Origin: Lewinellaceae bacterium | GTDB taxonomy: Bacteria; Bacteroidota; Bacteroidia; Chitinophagales; Saprospiraceae | Assembly (NCBI GenBank): GCA_016708875.1 | Contig: JADJFA010000015.1 | Location: 1 to 64,000 of the forward strand | Direction: 5' to 3' | Length of the DNA: 64,000 nt | Shown: one piece after another, positions 18,455 to 29,500 of the stretch | Layout: the number at the start of each line of letters is the position of its first letter | Numbering within the stretch: the first letter of the stretch is position 1 | Translations under genes and position numbers: made by a program | Notes under the pieces: generated by a model | Seen by the model: only the letters and a program-made list of their open reading frames with translations | The model's database searches: none | Told to the model about the DNA's origin: nothing

Positions 18455-19324
18455 TTACGCCCCTAAATATGTTTTCAGCAATTTGCTGCGGCTCGTAGCG
18501 CGCAACTTATTGATAGCCTTGTCTTTAATCTGACGCACACGCTCACGGGTAAGCCCAAATTTATCACCAATATCTTCCAGTGAAAGCGGGTGTTCCACGC
18601 CAATTCCAAAGTAAAGTTTGATCACGTCGGCCTGGCGGTCGGTAAGTGTTCCGAGCGAACGTTCAATTTCGCGGCGCAGCGAGTCGGCGTAGTCGAGGTG
18701 AGAGTCTGTGCCGGGCATGGTGTTGTTTTCCAGCACGTCGAGCAGTGAATTGTCCTCACCTTCTACAAAAGGCGCGTCCATTGAAACGTGACGGGCGGCC
18801 ACACCGAGGGTAGTTTCTACTTCATCGGTGGTGATTTCGAGCATTTCGGCAAGTTCTTCGGCACTTGGTTCGCGCTCGAATTCCTGTTCAAGTTGGCTGA
18901 AGGCCTTGTTGATTTTGTTGAGCGAGCCAACTTTGTTCAAAGGCAGTCGCACAATACGGCTCTGCTCGGCCAAGGCCTGGAGGATGCTTTGACGAATCCA
19001 CCAAACGGCATAAGAAATGAACTTGAAACCACGGGTTTCGTCAAAACGCTGTGCGGCTTTGATAAGGCCCAGGTTGCCTTCGTTGATAAGGTCAGACAGG
19101 CTAAGTCCTTGATTCTGATATTGTTTTGCAACGGAAACGACGAAGCGGAGGTTGGCTTTCGTTAGCTTTTCGAGGGCTATTTGGTCGCCTTGCTTGATGC
19201 GTTTGGCGAGATCAACTTCTTCTTCGGGGGTCAGAAGGTCCACTTTGCCAATCTCTTGAAGATACTTTTCGAGGGATTGGCTTTCCCGGTTCGTAATGGA
19301 CTTCGTAATTTTTAACTGCCTCAT
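18455..19324 (-). CDS. rpoD: Primary RNA polymerase sigma factor (Bacteroidota RpoD type)
   Basis: An intact 289-residue sigma-70. Region 1.2 is ESQSLEKYLQEIGKVDLL; region 2 contains LRFVVSVAKQYQNQGLSLSD, GLIKAAQRFDETRGFKFISY and AVWWIRQSI for -10 recognition. Region 3 follows, and region 4 ends with the helix-turn-helix DKFGLTRERVRQIKDKAINK. The long acidic region 1.1 of enteric RpoD is missing, as is normal in Bacteroidota. This factor reads the TAnnTTTG/TTTG promoters noted elsewhere in the window. It has its own -7 box at 19353 and a terminator, so it is monocistronic. Confidence 0.95.
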   Translation of the reverse strand: MRQLKITKSITNRESQSLEKYLQEIGKVDLLTPEEEVDLAKRIKQGDQIALEKLTKANLRFVVSVAKQYQNQGLSLSDLINEGNLGLIKAAQRFDETRGFKFISYAVWWIRQSILQALAEQSRIVRLPLNKVGSLNKINKAFSQLEQEFEREPSAEELAEMLEITTDEVETTLGVAARHVSMDAPFVEGEDNSLLDVLENNTMPGTDSHLDYADSLRREIERSLGTLTDRQADVIKLYFGIGVEHPLSLEDIGDKFGLTRERVRQIKDKAINKLRATSRSKLLKTYLGA

Positions 19325-19352
19325 GTATAGTACTGCTGTGTGATTTTCGGCG

Positions 19353-19360
19353 CAAAGTTA
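19353..19360 (-). promoter_or_regulatory. -7 box of the rpoD promoter (TAACTTTG)
   Basis: On the minus strand TAACTTTG matches TAnnTTTG and gives a leader of about 20 nt. No good -33 TTTG was seen at the expected spacing. Confidence 0.5.
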
Positions 19361-19512
19361 AATTTTCCAAAGCGTTTGCACCCTATTTTTTTCAAATAAG
19401 GCGAAAGTTGGAAATTTTAGGTGGAAAAATTTTTAGGAAAGATAAATTGTAACGGCTTGCGATAAATTTTGTTCAGTGGGCTTGTAGATTGTACTAAAAG
19501 AAATAAAATTTT

Positions 19513-20070
19513 TCAACCTTTCAACCGGTCAATTTCCTCCAACAATCGTTTGGAAAGGTGCTCCACCGCGAGGTCAAATTTTTGAATCTGCTCGATTTCA
19601 AGGTCCAGCAACTTTGGAAAATGCTCGTACGACAGCCCCAGAATGTGTTTTTTCAATGCTGTGCGGAATTCATTGTGCGGCAATGGGGCTTCAATGATGC
19701 TGATCCCTTTGCCCTTTGTGAGCTGTTCGATTTGCTCAAAAAGCCCGGCGGCTTCTGATTTGCAAAATGCGAGGTGACGTTTAATTTTGTCATCGCTTAG
19801 GTTGTGAAAATCAGGGTGTTGTGCAAAGCAGAAGGATTGTGTGGCCATGGCCATGGCACTGATTTTGCTTTGTGCAGCGATATAACAACGGTTGGCTTCC
19901 ATTTCTTCGTCGAGGGAGCCATAGGTGCCACGCTCTCCCGAACGTTTGTCTATCCAGGCGCCACTTTCCTCGTAACGCTCTTCTTTAACCCATTCTTTTT
20001 TTTCCTTTTTTCGGTTGCGAAACCCAAGAATGATGAGTGCAAGCACGAGTATGCCGAAGGCGATTTCCAT
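19513..20070 (-). CDS. Membrane-anchored hypothetical protein
   Basis: 185 residues from the ATG at 20070 (MEIAFGILVLALIILGF), which places a single membrane helix at the very N-terminus; the longer reading from 20118 starts in unlikely coding sequence. The helix is followed by a basic/charged linker (RNRKKEKKEWVKEE) and a mainly helical soluble part (LLDLEIEQIQKFDLAVEHLS). The soluble part probably faces the cytosol. I recognise no family. It is divergent from tamB, with about 120 bp between the two starts. Confidence 0.7.
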   Translation of the reverse strand: MEIAFGILVLALIILGFRNRKKEKKEWVKEERYEESGAWIDKRSGERGTYGSLDEEMEANRCYIAAQSKISAMAMATQSFCFAQHPDFHNLSDDKIKRHLAFCKSEAAGLFEQIEQLTKGKGISIIEAPLPHNEFRTALKKHILGLSYEHFPKLLDLEIEQIQKFDLAVEHLSKRLLEEIDRLKG

Positions 20071-20192
20071 ATTTTTTGGATGTTGGATATTGGACTTAGG
20101 ACGATTTCCAAAGTCCAAAAGTATGGAGATTGCTTACCTCACTGCACTTTTTGGTGTAAAACCTGCGTTTCTTTGCATCTCCAACGACACGC

Positions 20193-23100
20193 ATGACAGA
20201 TTCTCCAACGCCACAAGAACAGCCTACGCAGCCCCAACAGCCCGACTCCCCTACATGGCGTCTGCTGAAGAACTTGCTGCGCCGTGTCGAGAACCTCCTT
20301 TTTGCGATATTTTTGGTGCTTGTCGCACTGTATTTTGTCTTGCAGCTCCCGGCCGTTCAAAACTGGCTCGTACGAAAAACCACCACTTATCTTTCCACAG
20401 AACTGGGCACCAGGGTAGAGTTGAAGCGTGTGGACATCGAGTTTTTCGACAATGTGGTCCTGGAAGGGCTTTATATTGAGGACTTGAATGGCGATACCCT
20501 GCTGATCGCTGATAAATTCAGTGCCGGGCTATCGGGAAATTTCTTTTCTATTCTTTGGAACAGGTTGGAATTCAGAGAAATAAGTCTCACCCACGGTCGT
20601 GTCCACCTCCGTAAAATGGCCGACCAACGCCGGGGCAACCTCAACGAATTGCTCTATCGCATCGGAGATCTTTTTGGCGCTGTCCCTTCCAAAACAAAGA
20701 AGAAACAAACCCCTTTTTCTATTAAAATTCAGAATCTCAACTTGCAGGATGTGGTGTTTTTTGAGGAACGATATTCCTACCGAGAGGGAGAGATTCGCAG
20801 CAAAATAATGTCCTATAGCGTAGCCGAGGGGAACGTAAAAATCAACAATATTGATCTTGCTAACAACTTTATAGATGTTCGTTCCCTCTCGTTCATTGGC
20901 TTTCATTTTGGTTTTGAGAAAGGCAGAAGCGATCCACCGCCCGGCTTTGTGCCCTACGTAAAACCGGTGGTGCTGAAGACTGATACGCTTAAAATATCCC
21001 CTCCATTGCGCATCATGATAGGGGAATTGGTACTTCAAAGCAGCGGTTTTCGATTTGACAACTTCCGAAGTTCGCCCGGCAAACAGACCCCTTCCGAAGT
21101 AATGGACTACAACCATATAAATGTCCAAGATATTGACGCACAGGCCGAAAGGGTAGAGATTTACGTTGGTGAAAAGCCCGCAGTAGATGCAGATGGCAGA
21201 CCTACCACAGAAGACGTGTTCGATATTTTTTGCTTCATGAAACACATCGCCGCTCGGGAACAAAGCGGTTTTGCCCTGGCGCACGGCGAAGCAAGGCGAC
21301 TTATGTTGACCGATTCGGTGACAGCCCTTTACGGGGCAAAAATTGAGACATCGGGCGGCTCCTCGCTGGGCGACACGCTTGTGTTTCGATATGAGGACAC
21401 GCCGGAAGACGATCCCTGGCTCGACCTTTTGGGAGATATCAACGAAAAGGTAACCATGGACATACGCCTAGCCCCAGGATCGAAAATTCGACTGGGTGAC
21501 GTGCGGCATTTTGAAGAATCGGTGTTTGAAAATGAATTCTTTACCGCGAACAAAGACCTCATCGCAGATATTTCAGGCCAGATAAGCGGCAAGCTGAATG
21601 GCAAATTGAAGGCGGACAATTTCGATATCAAGGTAGGCAATTCCACCCGCTTGCGCGGCGAATTTGACGGGCGAGGACTCGGTGACAACGATGAGCCAAT
21701 GGTGCTGAGTTTTGATTTTGAAGAATTGTTGACAGACATGAACACCATCGCGCGAGTGGTGCCGGGGTTCAGGCCGCCGAAACAGTTCCTCAAACTCAAT
21801 AGGATTTCTTTTAAGGGCAGTTACCAGCTTTTTGACGGATTCGACCACGTACTGTATGGGGATTTTGTCACAAGCCTTGGCCCCGGTAGGGTGGATATGC
21901 AGTTGAACTTAAAAGATGGCCCTGAAAAAGCCATTTATCGGGGTGATTTGAAAATCCGCGGTTTTGATATGGCAACCTGGACAGGCGATCGAAATTTTGG
22001 TCCCAGCACCTTTCAGGTCAACGTTGCGGATAATTCTACCGGCCTAACCTTGCCTACCATCAACGCTCGAGTGAGCGGAAAAATTGACACATTTTTTTAC
22101 AACAATTACCCTTACCGCGACATAAAACTGAACGGGAAATTTGAAAAACACGTGTTTGACGGAAAGGTGGAAAGCGATGACCCAAACGTAGATTTTGTGT
22201 TCGACGGAAACATCAATTTCAAAGATTCCATCCCAATTTTTGACTTTTCAGCCAAGATTCGCCGGCTTGATCTGGGGGTTTTGCAATTGGTCAAACAAGA
22301 TTGGGTGCTCATTGGCGACATTAAGCAGCTCACACTTCGAGGACGAAATGTGGATGAGATTGTAGGCTCTGCGAATTTGCAAAACTTCAAAATCCTGGCG
22401 AACCTCGAAGACTATTACAACCTTGATTATCTGCGCTTTAACTCTTATTTTCGACCAGATGGAACCCGCCTTTTCGGCTTTGATTCGGATGTGGCCACCG
22501 GTCAGGTGACGGGCGAATTCAGCATTACCCAAGCACCCAAAAATCTCTTGCGCCTTTTGGGGAAACACCACCCGGCTTTTGTTGAAAAACTCGGATTCCA
22601 AGCCAACGATTCGTTGCCACTGTCAGATCATTACGACCTCAGTTTTCAAATCCGAAACTCCCGCAATCTCGCAGAACTCTTTGCACCAGGTCTTGACACG
22701 CTGCGTAATGTGAGGGCTTCTGCCAGCGTCGATGCACGCCGAGGTTATTCAAATCTTGTGGTGGAAACGCCGCTTATCCGTTTTGGTAATGCTGAATTCC
22801 GAGACCCTAGTCTTCGATGGACCAGCGAGAGCGACTCGGCATGGCTGTACCTCCGTCTTCCTGACAACCGGACGGGCAAAAAGAGCAGACTTCCGGCCAT
22901 TACGCTTGGAGGCCCGCTGGTGGGCGATGTTTTCCACCTTAAATTGGAGGCAAAGGACGAGACCCCCAACAGCATTGTCGAAAGCATTTACCTCAACGGC
23001 GATCTCTCCATCGCTGATTCGCTGTGGCAGTTAAGTCTCAATGCGTCTAAGATCAAACTCTTCAGTCAGGAATGGCTAATCGAGGATGAAAACTACATTC

Positions 23101-25264
23101 GGTTTGGGGCTAATTACTTTGAAACCAAAGACTTGGAGTTATTTAACGGTATCAAACGTATCACACTTGAAAGCCTCAATAATGGGCGTGGACTAAAATT
23201 CGGCTTGACCAATTTCGATTTAAGCGAGGTCAACCGATTTTTGGATTCGGAGCAAATCAGGTTGAGCGGCAAAGCGTATGACTTTGAGATCAGGATCGAA
23301 GATGTATTTCTGATGCGCGGTATTCGAGTGGACATGCTCTCTGAAATGCTGTTTATCAACGAGAAACCATACGGAGAGGTATTGTGCAATTTGGAACTTC
23401 CTGATCTTTCCAAGCCACTTACAGGAAAGGTTTTTTGCTGGAAAAAGGCAGTCAAAAACAACGTCTGCGCGTGTCTGGCGCCTACCTTATTGGCGCGGAC
23501 GAAGAAGCTGCTGATCAGCCGGTGGAAGGGACCGATATTGTACTTCGCCCAGGGGACTTTGCTGCTGAAGTGACTGCCAACGACTTCCCTTTTGAGGTAA
23601 TCGAGACCATTGTGCCGGAAATATCCCAAACTGAAGGCCTCTTTGATGCGAACCTTGTGGCAAAAGGGAATCTGAGTCAACCGGTTGTGGAAGGCCTTCT
23701 TATGGTAAAGGAGGGGGCATTCCAAATTGATTACCTCAAAACCCTGTTCCACATTAAAAACCAGCCTATAACATTTACAAAAAACAAGATTTCTGCTGAT
23801 GGCGATACCATTTTTGACGCAACCAGACAGCATTTTGCGCTCGTGACGGGTGGTCTGGAACATGATCATTTCGACAAGTGGCGGGTGAATTGCCGCGTTC
23901 AATCGAGGGATCAAAACTTCTTGGTACTCAACACCACAGCTGCCGATAGCGATCTTTATTATGGGCGGGCAGAGGGCAGTTTTGTGGCCGACTTTACCGG
24001 GACTTTTAGCCGAACGAACATCGCCATTGAAGCCACTACAGGCTCCGGTACCCGGCTGTTTATTCCGCTTTCTTCTACTGCCGATGCAAAGGAGGCCCAG
24101 TTTATCAATTTTGACAAAAACAAGCCCAAAGCCGAGTCCCGAAAAAACAAAAGTTTTGTCAGCGCCGACCTTAAAGGCTTGAACTTCGAAATGGACCTGA
24201 CTGTGACTGATCTGGCTGAAGTCCAACTCATCTTCGACGAGCAAACGGGCGACATCATCAAAGGCCGGGGTGAGGGCAATATTCGATTGGGCATCAACCG
24301 GGAGGGGGAATTCACGATGTATGGCGGCTACCAGATTGTGCGTGGTGAATACCTTTTTACACTCCTCAACTTTGTGAACAAACCTTTCGTAGTGACCAAA
24401 GGCGGTACCATAAACTGGTATGGCGATCCTTATGGCGCGCAAATTAACCTTGATGCCACCTATGAGATAAATACTTCAGTGTACAACTTCGTAAAAGAAG
24501 AGCTGGAATTGCTGCGAATCTCGCGCCCGCGATTGCTTGCAGAGGCATCCAAAGCAACGCGGGTCATTGTCAACATGCACCTGGCTGGCGATTTGTTGAA
24601 ACCAAATATCACGTTTGGCCTCAATTTTCCTAATATTACAAGCGAGCTTAAATCATTGACAGACAATAAGTTACGCCTTATTCGCCAAGATCAGGCCGAA
24701 CTTTCGCGCCAGGTATTTGGACTGGTAGTTATTGGATCGTTTTTGCCACCTTCGAGTGCCATTTTCCAAGGAACCGACGCTGTTGCTACCGCCTTTAATA
24801 CCCTGACACAGATGATCAGCAACCAGTTTTCAAACTATCTGGGGGGACTGGCTTCAGAATGGTTTGGCGGAGCGGTTTCGAGTCTTGATTTTGACATTGT
24901 ATACAGTGATTACCAAACTGATGTACAGGCAGATGACCTTTTGGGTGGCCGTGAGGTAAATGTGCGGCTCAGCAGTGGCTTTATAAATGACCGTGTGACG
25001 GTGCAGGTTGGTTCACAATTTGGCGTAGGCGGCACCGGCATCACGACTGCCGATGGTTTCCTTGGGGAGGACGTTACCGTACAAATCGCCCTAACAGAAA
25101 ACCGCCAATGGCGGCTAAAAGTCTATCAGCGCACAGAACCTGATGTGTCTGGACAACGGAGCCTGCGCTTTGGCCTTGGCCTCAGTTTTCAAAAGGATTA
25201 CGATACTTTTGAGGATATGTGGAAGAGCTTTGGCCGTGCTTTTTCTAAGCGTAAAAACCAATAG
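20193..25264 (+). CDS. tamB: TamB-type translocation/assembly module protein (DUF490), one frameshift
   Basis: About 1,690 residues. An N-terminal anchor (LLFAIFLVLVALYFVLQLP, residues about 35-53) precedes an AsmA/TamB-like start (STELGTRVELKRVDIEFFDN). A long beta-repeat region follows (LHGRVHLRK-like, then SGKLNGKLKADNFDIKVG). The DUF490 domain at the end is recognisable (GRGEGNIRLGINREGEFTMYG, VRGEYLFTLLN, GTINWYGDPYGAQINLDATY). The frame breaks inside a run of six T's at 23430-23436, joining PLTGKVF to LLEKGSQKQRLRV. TamB spans the periplasm and helps outer-membrane protein or lipid transport. The single homopolymer break is most likely a sequencing error. Confidence 0.9.
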
Positions 25265-25379
25265 CCCAATTTACCCGCCGTAGCTTCTCGCCATCGCCAA
25301 TGGCTAAGGCGAGTAAAAGCGAGGGAGGGTCACCAGTCTACCAATCACCATTCCTCCAGTCACCAATCCACCAATCACC

Positions 25380-25859
25380 TTGAACCAAAAAAAATTCCTC
25401 CGTCGCGCTAACACCTCCTGGCAGATGCGCCTATACCTGCTCTGGAAACTTCCTGCCGCATGGTTTATGGGCATTCGTGTCCGTTCATGTGATTTGGGAA
25501 AATGTGTCGTAACACTTCCATATAGTTGGTTTTCGCAAAACCCCTTCCGCTCCACCTATTTCGCGGCACAATGCGCGGCTGCTGAACTTTCTACTGGAAT
25601 GTTGGCCTTGGCCCATTTGCAAGAGAAACCTCCGATTTCAATGCTTGTGACCCACATCGAGGCTGATTTTTTTAAAAAAGTCTCCGAAACCCTGACCCTG
25701 ACTTGTACGGATGGCGCCGCGTTTCAGGCAGTTATTCAAAAAGCAATTGATACAGGCGAAGCACAAATCTTTGAGGCTCAGTCTATTGGGACATTGCCCG
25801 ATGGTCGCGAAGCGGCAAAGGTTCGCATTACCTGGTCCTTTAGAAGAATGAATTTATGA
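25380..25859 (+). CDS. DUF4442 hotdog-fold protein (thioesterase-like)
   Basis: 159 residues with a TTG start; the first ATG (25422, MRLYLLWKLP) would shorten it by 14. Family features are LYLLWKLPAAWFMGIRV, the active-region NPFRSTYFAAQCAAAELSTG and VTHIEADFFKKVSETLTLTC. DUF4442 proteins adopt the hotdog fold of acyl-CoA thioesterases, but the substrate is unknown. The 115-bp gap after tamB contains a CACCAATC-type low-complexity run. Confidence 0.8.
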   Translation: MNQKKFLRRANTSWQMRLYLLWKLPAAWFMGIRVRSCDLGKCVVTLPYSWFSQNPFRSTYFAAQCAAAELSTGMLALAHLQEKPPISMLVTHIEADFFKKVSETLTLTCTDGAAFQAVIQKAIDTGEAQIFEAQSIGTLPDGREAAKVRITWSFRRMNL

Positions 25860-25990
25860 AGTGATGAAGTGATAGAGCGATGAAGTGATTTGTCGCGATC
25901 TTTAACTTAGATTCATCAAGTGCACTGACTAAAATCACTCATCACTTCATCACTTTATCACTTCATAACGCCATCACTCTATCACTTCAT
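25856..25990. repeat. Inverted repeat built from GATGAAGTGAT words
   Basis: The left arm (25856-25891) has three GA(T/A)GAAGTGAT-type words; the right arm (25933-25990) has the complementary ATCACTTCAT words, four times. The arms pair imperfectly. The repeat fills the gap between DUF4442 and the YdjM-like gene and overlaps the DUF4442 stop codon. Confidence 0.8.
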
Positions 25991-26002
25991 CCCTCCATAA
26001 TC

Positions 26003-26548
26003 ATGGCTTCTCTCTTCGGCCACATTGCAGTTTCTACCGCCATTGGCTACGCTTTTTTTCCAAAACATGTGCGACCGCTCACATTGATCGTGGCGGGCTT
26101 TTGCGCGTTTGCACCAGATTTGGATGTGCTGTCGTTTCGTTTCGGCATCCCTTATAGCAGTGAATGGGGGCATCGGGGCTGGACGCATTCGCTGGTGTTT
26201 GCGCTGATTGCGGGGGGATTGATAGGCTTGATGTTTAGTGCCATTAGTGGTAAGACGACTTGGAGTCGTCAGACTACCTGGAGGCATATAACCGCATGGT
26301 TCGTGCTCAGTATGGCCTCGCACCCACTTCTCGACATGTTGACCAACGGCGGGCGTGGTTGCGCGCTTTGGTGGCCTTTCAGCATAGAACGGATTTTCTT
26401 CCCATGGCGGCCCATTCAAGTATCACCCATGTCGGTGAGCGATTTTATAAGTCCTTGGGGACTTGAGGTGCTGGCTAGTGAGGTCCTTTGGATTGGGTTC
26501 CCTTGTATGGGTTTGGTTTTGTTGGCGCGGATGATTCAGAAAGGGTAG
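26003..26548 (+). CDS. YdjM-type membrane-bound metal-dependent hydrolase family protein
   Basis: 181 residues of normal length. Conserved features are FGHIAVSTAIGYAFF at the start, FAPDLDVLSFRFG with an acidic pair, GHRGWTHSLVFALI and SHPLLDMLTNGG, whose His/Asp residues are the presumed metal ligands. Several membrane helices separate them. The family is annotated as inner-membrane, metal-dependent hydrolase, but no substrate is established. It converges on the next gene with only about 10 bp between stops. Confidence 0.85.
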   Translation: MASLFGHIAVSTAIGYAFFPKHVRPLTLIVAGFCAFAPDLDVLSFRFGIPYSSEWGHRGWTHSLVFALIAGGLIGLMFSAISGKTTWSRQTTWRHITAWFVLSMASHPLLDMLTNGGRGCALWWPFSIERIFFPWRPIQVSPMSVSDFISPWGLEVLASEVLWIGFPCMGLVLLARMIQKG

Positions 26549-26557
26549 GGCGCTCGA

Positions 26558-29500
26558 TTAACGCAATACAGTCAAATCGCCTTTCAAAACCTCCGCTGTC
26601 CCATCCTTGAAAACCACCTTCGCTACCCACACATAAACTCCAGGCGCAACTGGTTTTCCTCTAAAAGTACCGTCCCAGCCCTGACTTTCGTCGTTGGGCT
26701 GAAAATGCTGGTTGGTGAAAACGTGGCTCCCCCAACGGTCAAATATATTTAGAGATTCTATCTGGAGAACCTTCGTATCCGAATAAATCAAAAACGTTTG
26801 GTTCGCTCCACCTGGACTTCCTGGATAAATAATATTCGGGGCGTAAATTTTGTGACCCTGATCCACGCGCACCAACAATTCATCAGAGGCAGAACATCCA
26901 TGCTCATCGGATACTTCGATCTGGAAAATCGTGTTTTCGAGCAATTGTATGGACAATTCGAGTTGATTGTTCAATAAATCGATTCCATTTGCGGTCCATT
27001 CTATTTGCGCAGGAACAAAATTTTGAGGGCTAACAATGGCTTGCAAATTTGCCAGCTCACCCAGCAAGACCAATGAATCGCCTGTCAAATCAACGGCTAT
27101 CTGCGTGGGTTGTCCGACTTCAATTGATGTCGAGAATTCACATCCGTTCGCATCCACGACGTAAACCTGGTAGATGCCAGCAACCAAATTTTCAAAAACA
27201 GGCTCTGCTTTAAAATTTTGATTGTCAATAGAGTACATAAACGGAGCCGTGCCGCCGGGACTCAAAACCACTCGAACGACACCATTCGTTTCTCCAAAAC
27301 AGCGCACCGAGTCTGCCGTTGCTATGCCGGTGAGCGCTTCTGATTGAACGATCTCCACCGATTTGCTTGCTGAACAACCGTTGGTCAAATCTGAAATCAA
27401 AATATCGTATAAACCAGCGCTCCCCACACTCCGGGGAAAGCGTGTTTCCACCGCTCAAAATCGTTCCCCCATTTGTGGCAGTCCATTGGATTGAAAAATC
27501 CGGTCCGTTCGACGAACCGACCGCTGAAATTGTAATTGAATTCTGGCCACATGGAATTTCCATTAAATCGGATGCAAGGCTTACAACTGGCGCGCTTGTG
27601 TCAATAGGGACAGTTATGCTTCCAATTGCCGTGCACGCCCCCAAGGGGTCTGTGGCACTGACGGTAAATATCCCACCCTGAGAAATCGTGGGTGCAGATA
27701 AAGTGGATGAAAAGCCATTTGCGCCACTCCATAAAAATGAAGTGTTTGGCAAATTGGAGCTTACTGAAATGACGCCAGTAGTTTGCTGGCAAGTCAAAGT
27801 ATCAGTCGTCAATTGAAGCATCGGGACTGTTCCAATGATTGAAATACTGGCCGTTTCAGAAATCTCGCAGCCATTTGAATCAAAAACTGTGGCCGTATAA
27901 TTTCCTGCTTGTGAAACAAATATATCTTCGGTGGTCTCACCGGTAGACCAGGAAAATGTGAACGGAGTCGTGCCATTGCTCACGGATAAATCAACCAAAG
28001 CCGAATCTCCCGGGCAATTCAAATCCGTTTTTTGCAAGACCAACAGCATTGCTGGCGGGTCTGTCAGGGTTTCAGAGAGTGTGGCTGTACAGCCGTTTGC
28101 ATCAGTTGTTAGAACGCTGTAAGTCCCTGATATTAAATTGTTTAGGTCTTCAATGCTTGAATTGTTGGACCAGGTAAATATTAAGTTTCCGGTTCCGCCA
28201 GAGGCAGTCAGATCAATTGCGCCAGAGGCCTCTCCTGCACATTTTGGGTCAGTTGATTGCAAGCCCAATACAATGGCTTGCGGGTCAGTCAGGGTTTCAA
28301 AGAGCGTGGCAGTGCAGCCGTTTGCATCGGTGGTCAAAACGCTGTAAGTGCCTGATGGTAAATTAGTTAAGTCTTCAAGGCTTGAATTGTTGGACCAGGA
28401 AAACATCAAATTTCCTGTGCCGCCAGAGGCAGTCAGGTCAAAGGCGCCAGAGGTTTCTCCTGCACATTTTGGATCCGTTGATTGAAGCCAAAATGATGGC
28501 TTGCGGGTCAGTCAGGGTTTCAGAGATCGTGGCTGTGCAACCATTTGCATCGGTAGTCACTGCGGTATAAGTGCCTGACGGTAAATTGTTTAGGTCTTCC
28601 AGACTTGAATTGTTGGACCAGGAAAACGATAAATTTCCAGTGCCGCCAGAGGCAGTCAGGTCAATGGCGCCTGAGGCCTCTCCTGCACATTTAGGATCCG
28701 TTTTTTGCAAGCCCAATACAATGGCTTGCGGGTCAGTCAAGGTTTCAGAGATCGTGGCTGTGCAACCATTTGCATCGGTTGTCAAAACGCTGTAAGTGCC
28801 TGAAGGTAAATTGTTTAGGTCTTCCAGGCTTGAATTGTTTGACCAGGTAAATATCAAATTGCCGGTTCCGCCAGAAGCAGTCAGGTCAATTGCCCCCGTA
28901 GATTCTCCTGCACATTTTGGGTCAGTTGATTGCAAGCCCAATATAATGGCTTGCGGGTCAGTCAGGGTTTCAGAGATCATCGAAGTGCAACCGTTCGCAT
29001 CTGTTGCTATAACTGTGTAAGTGTCAGCTGCCACATTGGACAAATCTTCCGTAGTTGCATTGTTTGACCACAAAAACTGAAACGGCCCGGTACCTCCATT
29101 TACCGTCAAATCAATAGAGCCATTTTGGGTATTAGCACACAAAGGATCTGCAGTTATAACCAAAATGGCCAATGAATTTGTATTCGTGACCGCTACTGAA
29201 TCAATGGTTTGGCAGCCATTATTGTCCGTAATTTCAACGGTATAAGTTCCTGTTTGTGCCATATTTATAACAGAATCAGTCGCAAGATTTGACCATAGAA
29301 ATTCAAAAGGGCCTTCTCCCACGACGTTTGGTACGATGCTCGCAGGTGTGTCGCAATCGCCATCTATTGCCATTAATTGTACGATTGGTTTTGGATTGAT
29401 CTTGACCAAAATCGAATCTGAAACAAAGCAATCGCCATCTGCTGCCGTCAAATGAATGGTGATGGATTTTGTTGCCAGAATATTGACAGAAGCGCAGTTG

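Noticed and set aside
23114..24442. 442-residue minus-strand ORF
   Set aside because: Lies wholly antisense to conserved TamB sequence, has no recognisable motif, and the TamB frame is well supported.
28138..29020. Series of ~74-residue plus-strand ORFs
   Set aside because: Shadows of the 225-bp SprB repeats; identical spacing and no independent evidence.
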